Shown here: piece after piece, positions 36,601 to 44,183 of the stretch
Numbering within the stretch: position 1 is the stretch's first letter
Layout: each line of letters begins with the position of its first letter
Source: Verrucomicrobiaceae bacterium
GTDB taxonomy: Bacteria > Verrucomicrobiota > Verrucomicrobiia > Verrucomicrobiales > Verrucomicrobiaceae
Assembly (NCBI GenBank): GCA_016795485.1
Contig: JAEUHM010000004.1
Coordinates: 62,001 to 126,000, forward strand
DNA length: 64,000 bases
Direction of reading: 5' to 3'
Notes under the pieces: generated by a model
What the model was told of the DNA's origin: nothing
The model's database searches: none
The model's input: the letters and a program-made list of their open reading frames with translations, nothing else
Position numbers and translations under genes: made by a program

Positions 36601-37741
36601 TGGCTCAGGTGCTGGTGGTGCGGTGGTAATCGCGCGCAAAGGCACTGCGGCCCCTGGAGCAGGTGGTGCGCTGTGGAAGACCTTTGACTCAGTAGCAGTG
36701 GGGAACAACGCCGTGGCCATCCTTGGTAAGCTCTCCGGTGCAGGTATCGGAACCGGGAACGATCAGTGCCTGTGGATCTACAATCGCAACACCATGACCA
36801 CGACTCTGGCACTGCGGGAGGGCAATACGCTGATGGGTTCCACGGTGAAGGTGTTGGGAGCACTGGTGGCCCGTGCAGCAGCCGGAGCCCAAGGCCGTGG
36901 GGTGGAGAATGATGGTGCACAGGATCAAGTGGCGGCTCGCGTGACGCTGGCGAACAACAGTGTGCTGGTATTGGCAATCAACGACGATGGCAGTGTCTTA
37001 ACCTTGGGCTATCAGACCGGCAACGGTGTAGCAGACTTCGGGACGGGTGCGACCTGGAAGAGCTTTGGCTTGCCAGGGCAGAACACGGTGACGGCCCTGA
37101 CGTTCTTGGGCACGGTGCAGGGTGGCACGGCTACGACGGCTAACAATGTGGCGCTCTTCACCGAGGACGACAGCAGCTTTGCCCTCAGCAAGCGAGTGAC
37201 AAAGGGCGATGCCGCACCTGGATTCCCAGGGGGAGTGTTTGGAGGGTTCAAAGACCCGGTCTTGGGCACGGGAGGAGCGTTCGCGTTCGTGGGCAGCACG
37301 GCAGTGAGCAGCAGCGCGGGGATCGCCTCTACTAGCAACGACGGTGTATGGCATCACGACGGCAGCACACTGAGCTTGATCGCCAGAGAGAGCACGCATC
37401 CCGCCGGAACGGCCACTGGCACGAACTGGAAGGCGTTTACTTCGGTGGCGCTGCCGAACGGGCGCAAGCCACTGTTCTACGCCACGCTTGTTGTGGGCCC
37501 CGGAGGAGTGACGACCGCCAGTGACACCGGCATCTGGGCGGTGGATAGCCTGGGCCAAGTGAAGAAGCTCATCCAGGAGGGAGGCACCTTCGGTAGCAGC
37601 ACGGTGAAGAGCTTCAAGGCTCTGCTCCCGCTGACCGGAAGCCCTGCTCAGACGAGGAGCTTCAACAACAACGGCGAGGTGGTGATGCAGGTGACGGATG
37701 CAGCGGGTGGGACGCATTTGCTGCACGTGGCGGTGCCGTAG
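33629..37741 (+). CDS. Secreted delta-60-repeat protein with fibronectin- and cadherin-like domains
   Basis: 1370 aa with a signal peptide (MKTLTFLSALACISSLATSA). Residues about 170-265 are PKD/Ig-like (DGSESRDVDVAGSITGLHWD). About 270-665 hold seven delta-60 repeats spaced by about 58 residues (GVAVQSDGKILVAG, LDTTFGTGGKVTT), likely a propeller. About 670-780 is fibronectin-like (VTLNGSVNPNGNATTAEFHY), about 780-865 a cadherin-like beta-sandwich (LNVGDLSPPFASNVFSYSAT). About 865-1370 is a Gly/Ala/Val-rich domain with repeated AVPNAG, AAPGAGG and AAPGFPG units, ending THLLHVAVP. The gene is probably a cell-surface or secreted adhesin-like protein. Internal repetition makes copy-number change likely. 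Confidence 0.9.
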   Translation: MKTLTFLSALACISSLATSALSQTYQFTYHINSTTASANTTQVLDVPASDGVIDIAENGTVQIPQFQSYTFINTCAFGNFSGGGTSNRGATVDGVSKTGNLNQSMNFVLCSGGSASLGTSQPITWTPDVGGGDRKLLTLVIGSSSSSSTGWMPGTFTLAEANDNPIAVIQGAPAYFFRGGTLTLDGSESRDVDVAGSITGLHWDVDNDGQFDDGTGPVLTVLPGSYPASWTAGSNATIRLRATDNSGATHIATITRLVDPTGAVAPDSVLDLTFNGTGTAVTPIGSSHEYGRGVAVQSDGKILVAGESYNGSNYDFALVRYTEAGVLDTTFGTGGKVTTAIGSSSDIAFALALQDDGGIVLAGYSYNGSNNDVALARYTATGALDTTFGVGGKVTTQIGSGEDIARGVAVQSDGKIVVAGYTYNGSNEDVAVLRYNNNGTLDTSFGTAGKVTTPIGGSTADLGRQLTIQSDGKLLVVGNSHNGSNNDVILLRYTTSGALDTTFATGGKAVTAIGTDDDYGFDVAEQSDGKLVVAGSTKTAGLYDFAFVRYTATGLLDTSFDGDGKASFAMGSAGGNDHAYGVAVQSDGKIIAAGAASNGANNDFALLRLTSSGVLDPLFGQNGRLTQSFGSGEDVAYSMALQADGRFVVAGYTNNGSNDDIAIARYWIDRVPAVVTTGVTALGGTSVTLNGSVNPNGNATTAEFHYGLTTSYGSTVSAPIPQPSGTLPQNVSAQLTNLTPGTTYHYRLTASNVFDDVAGDDMTFTTLNDDAVLMGLTLNVGDLSPPFASNVFSYSATVASNVSSVTITPTLSDPAASFTVNGAPNGPIPLSFGNNIITVLVTAEDGTTTLAYSVTITRLSDPLFTTLHSKGGAVPNAGVVGSGIPAGAIWSKLGVPSINDAGHLAVLGDWAAGTVRGSSIFRGGPGAVTLQISLSKGTAVPGLTNVVLGTLKDPILGPDGSIAVVAGLANAPSTTGAVTTADNAALVLDADGSGAGGAVVIARKGTAAPGAGGALWKTFDSVAVGNNAVAILGKLSGAGIGTGNDQCLWIYNRNTMTTTLALREGNTLMGSTVKVLGALVARAAAGAQGRGVENDGAQDQVAARVTLANNSVLVLAINDDGSVLTLGYQTGNGVADFGTGATWKSFGLPGQNTVTALTFLGTVQGGTATTANNVALFTEDDSSFALSKRVTKGDAAPGFPGGVFGGFKDPVLGTGGAFAFVGSTAVSSSAGIASTSNDGVWHHDGSTLSLIARESTHPAGTATGTNWKAFTSVALPNGRKPLFYATLVVGPGGVTTASDTGIWAVDSLGQVKKLIQEGGTFGSSTVKSFKALLPLTGSPAQTRSFNNNGEVVMQVTDAAGGTHLLHVAVP

Positions 37742-37807
37742 AAGAGATCAACGGAGGTTTGGGAGCCTCTCGTGCCCCTTCAGGGCACCTCACGTTGCGT
37801 GATGGGG

Positions 37808-37845
37808 AACCCAGGGCATCGCTACGCTCAGCCCTGGGCTGGGTT
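37808..37845. repeat. REP-like palindrome downstream of the delta-60 gene
   Basis: CCCAGGGC at 37810-37817 pairs with GCCCTGGG at 37831-37838, and the flanking AAC/GTT extend the symmetry. It resembles the stem at 33017-33044. A smaller hairpin GTGCCC/GGGCAC lies at 37772-37788. None is followed by a T-run. Confidence 0.55.
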
Positions 37846-37876
37846 CTGCCGACCCTTTGGGCCGGAGGGGGGGGAC

Positions 37877-38044
37877 GTGCCTCGGTCATCGCGGGATGCG
37901 CCTCGGTCATCGCGGGATGCGCCTCAGTCGTCGCGGGATGCGCCTCAGTGATCGCGGGATGCGCCTCAGTGATCGCGAGATGCGCCTCGGTCGTCGCGGG
38001 ATGCGCCTCAGTCGTCGCGGGATGCATCTGAATCGTCCCGGGGA
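37877..38044. repeat. Second tandem array: eight units of 21 bp
   Basis: Eight consecutive 21-base units built from GCGCCTC, a variable middle (GGTCATC, AGTCGTC or AGTGATC) and GCGGGAT; the eighth is degenerate. The unit length equals that of the array at 30457 but the sequence is unrelated and the palindrome weak. Frames are open on both strands with 7-residue periods (GCASVIA on plus, HPATTEA on minus), which I consider non-coding. Confidence 0.9.
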
Positions 38045-38379
38045 TTGGGTGCGATCTGCTGCAACTCTTTAGCGGTTCTGAGGGACTTGAGCCACGGCAA
38101 GGTGGGCGAGTCGATTCTCTGTGTGCTCAGAGGCGCTGTTTCAAAAAACGTCAGATGTTCAGTGCCAGATGCCAGACCGATCACTGATCATCGACCGCTG
38201 TGGTGGGAAAGTAGCCCGGACGAATGCCGCAGTCTGGGGAGACTCGGAGACCTGGAGTGGAGGATTTGTTCTTGGTTGTTGGGACGGGGTCCGGACCAAG
38301 CACTAAAATCAATGAACGAAGAACGGCCTGAAGGACCTGTGATCCTTGATCCAAACAATCGCAAACCACCGATAGCTGG
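38045..38379. other. Intergenic stretch without a supported gene
   Basis: About 335 bp between the second tandem array and the pseB-like gene end. It contains a short imperfect hairpin (CCCGGA near 38215 with TCTGGG near 38232). The frames present are short and show no recognisable protein or start signal. Confidence 0.5.
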
Positions 38380-39387
38380 TTAGGCTTTGAAGTCGGGGTC
38401 GAGGTGGTCGGTGATGAGTTTCCGGATTTGCTCAACGGAGAGGAAGTCCTCGTTGGTGCCGGAGTTGTAGCAGAAGCCGGTGGGGAGGGTTTTGGCTCCT
38501 TTGCTTTCGTAGTGTTTCTGGATGGCTTCCATGCCGGCGGGGAGGATGGAGTAGTAGCGGCCCGCGTCTACGGAGCAGAGGGCGTCTGCGGTGGAGATCA
38601 TTTCCTCATGGATCTTCTCGCCGGGGCGGATGCCTACGATGGGGTGCTGGCAGTCAGGGCCGATGGCTTGGGCGAGGTCGGTGATGCGGTAGGAGGGGAT
38701 CTTGGGGACGAGGATCTCGCCGCCAAAGGCATCGTTGGCGGCGTCGATGACCATTTGCACGCCTTCTTCGAGCGTGATGTTGAAGCGGGTCATCTCGGGG
38801 TCGGTGATGGGGAGGATGCCGGTCTTGCGGCGGTCCATGAAGAAGGGGATGACGGAGCCGCGGGAACCCATGACGTTGCCATAGCGGACGACGGAGAAAC
38901 GGAGGTCACTGCCGCCACGGATGCGGTTGGCTGCAATGAAGAGTTTATCGGAGCAGAGCTTGGTGGCGCCATACAGGTTGATGGGGGCGCATGCTTTGTC
39001 TGTGGAGAGGGCCACGACTCGCTTGACGCCGGAGTCGATGCAGGACTCGATGACGTTCTCGGCTCCGAGGACGTTGGTCTTGATGAACTCCATGGGGTTG
39101 TACTCGGCGGCGGGGACTTGCTTGAGGGCGGCGGCGTGGATGACGACGTCGATGCCGCGCATGGCGCGCATGAGGCGATCGCGGTCGCGCACGTCACCAA
39201 TGAAGTAGCGGAGGCCTTTGTATTTGGCGGTGGGGAAGGTTTGCGACATTTCGAACTGCTTGAGTTCGTCGCGGGAGTAGACGACCAGCCGGGGGACGTC
39301 TGGGTTCATTTTCAAGATGGTTTCGACGAACTTCTTGCCAAAGGAACCGGTGCCACCGGTGACGAGGATGCGCTGGTTGCTAATCAT
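38380..39387 (-). CDS. pseB: UDP-N-acetylglucosamine 4,6-dehydratase (PseB/FlaA1-type)
   Basis: 335 aa. Extended SDR with the NAD motif LVTGGTGSFGKKFVETIL, YSRDELKQFEM, and HAAALKQVPAAEYNPMEFIK. The catalytic stretch VALSTDKACAPINLYGATKL supplies Thr/Asp/Lys and the YxxxK Tyr-Lys. The short inverting dehydratases of the PseB group share exactly these motifs. It converts UDP-GlcNAc to a 4-keto-6-deoxy sugar for pseudaminic acid or related surface sugars. No other pse genes are visible, so the end product may differ. The upstream glycosyltransferase gene is in the same direction, 42 bp away. Confidence 0.9.
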   Translation of the reverse strand: MISNQRILVTGGTGSFGKKFVETILKMNPDVPRLVVYSRDELKQFEMSQTFPTAKYKGLRYFIGDVRDRDRLMRAMRGIDVVIHAAALKQVPAAEYNPMEFIKTNVLGAENVIESCIDSGVKRVVALSTDKACAPINLYGATKLCSDKLFIAANRIRGGSDLRFSVVRYGNVMGSRGSVIPFFMDRRKTGILPITDPEMTRFNITLEEGVQMVIDAANDAFGGEILVPKIPSYRITDLAQAIGPDCQHPIVGIRPGEKIHEEMISTADALCSVDAGRYYSILPAGMEAIQKHYESKGAKTLPTGFCYNSGTNEDFLSVEQIRKLITDHLDPDFKA

Positions 39388-39429
39388 GAGCGGGGTGTGC
39401 TTGACTCAGAATGGTGGGCTGTTCAAGCG

Positions 39430-40743
39430 CTATCCTCGGATGAAGGAGTCGAGGTCGAAGCTCTTGCTGCTGGCGGGGGTGGCGCGGTGCCGGAGTTGGG
39501 GTGTCCAGAATCGGCGGAGGGTGTGGAGGGACTGGAAGTGGCTGAGGAGGGATTTCCCGGTGGCGTCTCGGGTGAAGTGGCGCTCGGCATGGGCGAGGCC
39601 GGCGGTGCCAAATTGGGTGCAGAGGGCTTCGTCATCGAGCAGGGTGCCGATGCGGTCTGCCAAGGCGGCTGGGTCTCGCTCGCCGACGAGGAAGCCGGTC
39701 TGGCCATCGATTACCATTTCTGGGACTCCGGCTAGGCGGGTGGAGACGCACGGGAGGGAGGCAGCCATGGCTTCCATCAGGACAGTGGGGAGATTGTCCA
39801 TGCCACCGTCTTTCTCTGTGGCACAGGCGAGGGCAAATACCTGAGTTTCCTCCGCGAGAAGGCGGCGGATTTCATCAATGCCGAGGGGGCCGGTGAGTTG
39901 GACGTGCTGGTGGAGGTCTAGCGCAGTGATTTGGGCCTTGAGTTCTTGTTCTAGGGGGCCTTCTCCGACGATGCGGCAGCGGAAGGTCTTCCCGGCATCG
40001 CGTAGGAGGGCACAGGCGGCGATGAGGTCTGGGTAGCCTTTTTTCTCAATGAGGCGTCCCACGCTGAGGATACCGCCGCGTGCTGCGGCACGTTGGGTGG
40101 CGGCGGCCCGGGCGTCTTTGAAGGGCTGGAGGTCGAGGCCATTGTAAACACGTTGGACTCTGGCGGCGGCGTTAGGGAATCTTTGCCTCAACTGAGCTGC
40201 GGTGAAGTCGCTAACGGTGATGATGAGGCCTGCGTTCTCAAAAAGACTGGGGAAGGGGACGGTCTCGTCGTCTGGCTTGCAGAAGATATCGTTGGCATGG
40301 GCCGTGAAGCTGTAGGTGACGCCAGTGAACTTCCGCAGCCACCAGCAGGTGCGCGCGCCAACTCCTGCAAAGTGAGAGTGGATGTGCTGGGGACGGCGTG
40401 CGGCGGGGATGTCTGAGAGGATTTTGGCAATGTAGGCTGCCTCGTAGACGCGGGCTTTGTCTGGGCGGTCGTCCCAGGCACGGAGGGTGAGGGCGGCTCC
40501 ACGGGGGAGCTGGTGTTGGTCTTTCCACTGGCGGACCTTGGCCTTGAGGGCGTCTCGCTCAGGAAGGAAGTGGACGAGATCAAAGAGGGCCTGGGGGAAG
40601 TGTTGGATTTCCTCGTGCCTTGTGTCTCGGATGGAAAAGATGACGGGCTGGACTCCGAGGCGGCGGAGTTGCTCCACTTCACGGACGCAAAAGGTCTGGG
40701 TGAAGGATGGAAAGCGCTCGAAGACGTAAGCCAGTGGCCGCAT
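39430..40743 (-). CDS. GT4-family glycosyltransferase
   Basis: 437 aa, GT-B fold. The N-terminal domain opens with YVFERFPSFTQTFCVREVEQ, typical of the WcaL/colanic-acid-type family. The C-terminal domain has the GT4 donor-site features: SVGRLIEKKGYPDLIAACAL, CRIVGEGPLEQELKAQI, the VLMEAMAASLPCVSTRLAGV Glu region and EMVIDGQTGFLV. It transfers an activated sugar to a surface-polysaccharide intermediate at the cytoplasmic membrane. It sits directly upstream of the PseB-type dehydratase, implying the same glycan pathway; the acceptor is unknown. Confidence 0.92.
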   Translation of the reverse strand: MRPLAYVFERFPSFTQTFCVREVEQLRRLGVQPVIFSIRDTRHEEIQHFPQALFDLVHFLPERDALKAKVRQWKDQHQLPRGAALTLRAWDDRPDKARVYEAAYIAKILSDIPAARRPQHIHSHFAGVGARTCWWLRKFTGVTYSFTAHANDIFCKPDDETVPFPSLFENAGLIITVSDFTAAQLRQRFPNAAARVQRVYNGLDLQPFKDARAAATQRAAARGGILSVGRLIEKKGYPDLIAACALLRDAGKTFRCRIVGEGPLEQELKAQITALDLHQHVQLTGPLGIDEIRRLLAEETQVFALACATEKDGGMDNLPTVLMEAMAASLPCVSTRLAGVPEMVIDGQTGFLVGERDPAALADRIGTLLDDEALCTQFGTAGLAHAERHFTRDATGKSLLSHFQSLHTLRRFWTPQLRHRATPASSKSFDLDSFIRG

Positions 40744-40781
40744 GGAGGTGTCTTAGCGGCAGGGGGCCGTGGAGCCAAGGA

Positions 40782-41216
40782 CTACTTTTTGAGTCGGTAG
40801 CCGGTGCCGCAATACATGCACCTAAAGCGGAGGGCAAAGACGATGCTAAGCGCGGCGGAGATGCGATAGCTGAGACCGGGGAGCTTGAAGGCGTGCTGAT
40901 GCTTGTGGCAGCCGCGGTCCTTTAGCACGGGGCCATGGCAGAGGTGGCAGGTCAATTGACGAGTCATCCAGCCGCCGAAGACTTTGCTCAAAGCGAAGAG
41001 AACGAAGCCGCCGAGCGCCTTGATGCCATCAGCGCGGCTCTCAAGGGCAACGGTGCGTGCTCCACACACGACGAAGAAGACCAACCCAGCCGCGCCAAGC
41101 AAAATGATCGCTGCTGTCACAAACAAACTGAATCGACGGTGCCATGACCGATAGCGACGGCTTGAACTGGAGTGTGGATCACATTGGACCTCGGAAATGG
41201 GGCGTGCGGCGATCAT
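40782..41216 (-). CDS. Small membrane protein with paired Cys motifs (zinc-ribbon-like)
   Basis: About 144 aa from the ATG at 41216; the frame also extends to 41276. A basic N-terminus precedes a strong hydrophobic segment (LFVTAAIILLGAAGLVFFVV), with a second weaker one (GGFVLFALSKVFGGW). The C-terminal half contains CHLCHG, then a CHKHQH cluster and CMYCGTGYRLKK, enough Cys/His to bind a zinc ion. Probably an inner-membrane protein with a cytoplasmic metal-binding tail. I do not recognise the family. It lies upstream of the glycosyltransferase in the same direction (38 bp), so it could share its transcript. Confidence 0.65.
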   Translation of the reverse strand: MIAARPISEVQCDPHSSSSRRYRSWHRRFSLFVTAAIILLGAAGLVFFVVCGARTVALESRADGIKALGGFVLFALSKVFGGWMTRQLTCHLCHGPVLKDRGCHKHQHAFKLPGLSYRISAALSIVFALRFRCMYCGTGYRLKK

Positions 41217-41385
41217 GGGTGGAGAGGGGAGTTCGCGGTGAAGTTCAAAAATAAGGCATTTGGACAAGAATATCAATAATCTTCAGTATTTTGGTAGTGT
41301 GAGTTAATCACTTTCGCCGGCCGGCTTGCTTTTTGTGGCCCTTTCCTGGATGATCGAGTCTCTCCCGAGAAAAAAGATTGTTCCC

Positions 41386-42162
41386 ATGAGCAGGATATTG
41401 ATCAAACTCGGCTCGGTAGCCCAGATGGCCCTGGGGTTTGCCGTTTTATGCGTGGTGTCGGGAAGTAGTGCGGCTGAACCGACTGATCCTGCCGATACTC
41501 GTTTTGATTTGAGCTTCAAAGGCGGGACGGCCAGCGAACTGGTGGCACGTGTGCATCGGCATCTAGCGGATCAGAAGGTGGAGTCGGCTCTGAACATCCA
41601 CGTGATGCCAGAGCAGGCGGCCACACCAATACCGCCGCTGACTCTGCACAACATCACGTTCCGTGAGCTAGCTGCGTTCCTGAAAGGGTTCAGCAAAGAG
41701 CGGGCAACAGCGAGTGTGAGGGCGGGTAGAGCGGCTCAAGTGTATGGATTTGAGAAGAGCGGTGGCATTTGGTTCTTCACGGTCTCAACGAATGACGGAG
41801 TGGGAAGGACGAAGGTGAGCCCGGTGACGGCAAGAGCCGCGGTGTATCGCGTGAAAGCCGCGCCTGACCTGGATGTGGTAGGTGTGCTGACGCAAACGCT
41901 GACCAGTAACGGCAGAGCCGTGCCGAAGGCGATGGTTTACCAAGCAAGCAGTCATGCACTGGTGATGAGGGGGACCGAAGCGGAGCATCAGGCAGTCAAG
42001 CAGGCGCTGAGACTGATGCAGCCACCCGCAGCCTCGGTGGCACTGGACAGCGTGGAGCAATTGAAAGAAGAGAAGCGTCAACTGGCCGCTCGCTGTGAGC
42101 AGTTGGAGCGTGACTTGTTGGAGCTGAAGAGTCAGGTGCGGCGATTGTCTGGCAGGGAGTGA
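41386..42162 (+). CDS. Secreted STN/secretin-N-like protein with C-terminal coiled coil
   Basis: About 258 aa from the ATG at 41386 (the frame reaches 41326). A hydrophobic signal (IKLGSVAQMALGFAVLCVVS) precedes GSSAAEP. Residues about 45-110 resemble the short N-terminal STN fold of secretins (LTLHNITFRELAAFLKGFSK). Residues about 145-220 resemble a secretin N1-type domain (AVYRVKAAPDLDVVGVLTQT, then KAMVYQASSHALVMRGTEAE). The last about 35 residues are a coiled coil (LKEEKRQLAARCEQLERDLL). No beta-barrel secretin domain follows, so it may be an accessory or free-standing fragment of that architecture. No other secretion genes are adjacent. Confidence 0.65.
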   Translation: MSRILIKLGSVAQMALGFAVLCVVSGSSAAEPTDPADTRFDLSFKGGTASELVARVHRHLADQKVESALNIHVMPEQAATPIPPLTLHNITFRELAAFLKGFSKERATASVRAGRAAQVYGFEKSGGIWFFTVSTNDGVGRTKVSPVTARAAVYRVKAAPDLDVVGVLTQTLTSNGRAVPKAMVYQASSHALVMRGTEAEHQAVKQALRLMQPPAASVALDSVEQLKEEKRQLAARCEQLERDLLELKSQVRRLSGRE

Positions 42163-42213
42163 GAAAAAGCCTTGCCCTAGGGGCTTGATCCTGGAAACTG
42201 GCCGCTCATTGCG

Positions 42214-43578
42214 ATGCTGATTCGTCGTCTACGAGTTGTAGTTCTATTTTCCACCTTGAGCCTGGGTCTCACGGGTTGTGACCGGGTGAAATCCAAGGTC
42301 CGGTCTCTTTTGGAAGCCGGGAAGTCCGCCGAACAAGTGCGGCAAGCAGTGCTGACGCCGGAAGAGCAGGCGATGAACAAAATCCTGGAGAACCCGGAAG
42401 TCTTCGAGGCGGCTCCAGAACCGGAAGTTCCCAAGGCGCGGGCGTTTGAGCTGAACAAGTCAGCCACGGTGTCCATTTTGGGTTATCACGACTTCAGGGA
42501 GAGGGGAGGGACGCCGATGATCATTTCGGAGCCGAAGTTCCGTGAGCAAATGAAGGCCATCAAGGAGTCAAAGATTCCTGTCGTGCCACTTTCCCTTGTG
42601 ATGGATTGGAAGAAGGGTCGCGCCAACATCCCTGAAGAGTGCATTGTGATCACGATGGATGATGGCTGGCAGGGCGTATACACTTATGCATTTCCGGTTC
42701 TCAAGGAGCATGGCTTTCCGTTCACGGTGTATCTCTACAAGAACTATGTGAACATCGGCGGCAGGTCGATGACTTGGGCGCAGATCAAGGAAATGATGGA
42801 GCACGGATGTGAAGTAGGCAGTCACTCGGTGTCTCACGATGCACTCACACGCAAAGGTGGCCGCAGTGAGGCGGATTATCAGCAGTGGCTACTCACCGAG
42901 TTGAAGGATTCCAAGGAGTTTCTGGAGACGAACCTGCCAGGAGCACGCATTTCTTCGTTCGCCTACCCGTTTGGTAACCACACGGACGATATCGCAGCGC
43001 TCTGCCTTCAGGTGGGTTATGACAATGCGATCACAGTGAACAATGCCAAGGTCACATTTGAGACGCCGAACGCGAAACTCGGTCGCTACATCATCCACGG
43101 TGAGAGCGATGGGAACTTCCGGCTGGCTACGTCATTTCGCTCTCGTGGTGGGGACATCGGATCAGGGAAAGTTATTGCCGTGGATGCCAAGGATGAATCT
43201 GGCAACAAGCTCGTCGACCTACTTCCTGCTCCAGAGTCAGTGACACCGGAAAGGAAGCCGGTGATTTCAGCCAATCTCTCACGTCTCGGCCCGATTGACC
43301 CAACGACCATCACAATGCGCGTCTCTGGGATGGGACTAGTGCCTGTGGATTATGATCCCGGCACTGGAATCGCCAGTTATCAACCGCCTATCCGTGTTAG
43401 GCGACGAGACATGAGCGTTACTCTGAGTTTCAAGCGTGCTGCGGACCAGCCTGTGGAACTGATCAATTGGAACTTCAAGATCGACTTAGTGGCTTCGTAT
43501 TTACCCACAGAGCCAGTCGTTGTTCCCTCGATGCTGGGAGCACCAGCACCGACTCAAAACACGCCTGCTACGAACTAA
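42214..43578 (+). CDS. Lipoprotein polysaccharide deacetylase (CE4/NodB)
   Basis: 454 aa. Lipoprotein signal with lipobox LTGC (MLIRRLRVVVLFSTLSLGLT before the Cys). The NodB domain (about 85-280) shows VSILGYHDF, the catalytic Asp pair in CIVITMDDGWQGVY (near 149-150), and the metal-binding HxxxH in GSHSVSHDAL (near 202-208), then ISSFAYPFG. A C-terminal beta-sandwich follows. CE4 enzymes remove N- or O-acetyl groups from chitin-like polymers, peptidoglycan or exopolysaccharide. It would face the periplasm or cell surface, consistent with the glycan genes at 38-41 kb. It converges with pyrE, 8 bp apart. Confidence 0.9.
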   Translation: MLIRRLRVVVLFSTLSLGLTGCDRVKSKVRSLLEAGKSAEQVRQAVLTPEEQAMNKILENPEVFEAAPEPEVPKARAFELNKSATVSILGYHDFRERGGTPMIISEPKFREQMKAIKESKIPVVPLSLVMDWKKGRANIPEECIVITMDDGWQGVYTYAFPVLKEHGFPFTVYLYKNYVNIGGRSMTWAQIKEMMEHGCEVGSHSVSHDALTRKGGRSEADYQQWLLTELKDSKEFLETNLPGARISSFAYPFGNHTDDIAALCLQVGYDNAITVNNAKVTFETPNAKLGRYIIHGESDGNFRLATSFRSRGGDIGSGKVIAVDAKDESGNKLVDLLPAPESVTPERKPVISANLSRLGPIDPTTITMRVSGMGLVPVDYDPGTGIASYQPPIRVRRRDMSVTLSFKRAADQPVELINWNFKIDLVASYLPTEPVVVPSMLGAPAPTQNTPATN

Positions 43579-43586
43579 CGCTCGGC

Positions 43587-44159
43587 CTAAACGTCGACGA
43601 GTTCACCCCGCTTGAACAGCGAGGCAACGGGATAGCCTTTGGACTCAATGTTGGTGCGACCGCCTTCATCGCGGTCGACTAACACGAGCACGAAAGCGAC
43701 TTTGGCACCTTCTTCTTCCACGGCTGCAATGGCCTTCAGAGTGGAATCGCCAGTGGTGATGACATCATCCACGACAACCACCGTGTCGCCTGAGGTAAAG
43801 TTGCCTTCGATCCGCTTGCCGCGACCATGACCCTTGGCTTCTTTTCTCACCACGAAGCAGCGCATTGGAGTGGAATCTCCAGCCATGCTGGAAGTCATCG
43901 CGGTGGCCAGAGAAATGGGGTCTGCACCCATCGTAAGACCGCCAAGAGCGTCGATTTTGATCCCGCGTGAAGCTTCTTCCTTTCGGAGAAGCTCATGCAT
44001 AAGCTTGCCGACAAGTACGGCCCCCCTGGGATCAAGGGTCGTTACCCGGCAATCCACATAGAGATTACTGCGGGCGCCAGAGGCGAGGACGAAATCGCCT
44101 GTCTTAACGGATTTGGCGAGGAGGATAGAACGGAGTTCTGAGCGGTCGGAGTCGGACAT
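43587..44159 (-). CDS. pyrE: Orotate phosphoribosyltransferase
   Basis: 190 aa, typical length. It makes orotidine 5'-phosphate from orotate and PRPP in pyrimidine synthesis. Visible features are the opening SILLAKSVKTGDFVLASGAR, NLYVDCRVTTLDP, the loop KEAKGHGRGKRIEG with the catalytic Lys, and the PRPP motif TVVVVDDVITTGDST. The ROK kinase gene lies immediately upstream in the same direction (24 bp gap), so the two are probably cotranscribed. Confidence 0.96.
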   Translation of the reverse strand: MSDSDRSELRSILLAKSVKTGDFVLASGARSNLYVDCRVTTLDPRGAVLVGKLMHELLRKEEASRGIKIDALGGLTMGADPISLATAMTSSMAGDSTPMRCFVVRKEAKGHGRGKRIEGNFTSGDTVVVVDDVITTGDSTLKAIAAVEEEGAKVAFVLVLVDRDEGGRTNIESKGYPVASLFKRGELVDV

Positions 44160-44183
44160 GAGTGGTGTGGCGAATGAGAAGGT

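Noticed and set aside
30457-38044. CRISPR array
   Set aside because: The repeats are head-to-tail without unique spacers of 25-40 bases and no cas gene is present.
38404-39735. 443-codon plus-strand frame over the dehydratase and glycosyltransferase
   Set aside because: It spans two minus-strand genes and their gap and is low-complexity Gly/Ala/Glu/Asp; typical shadow.
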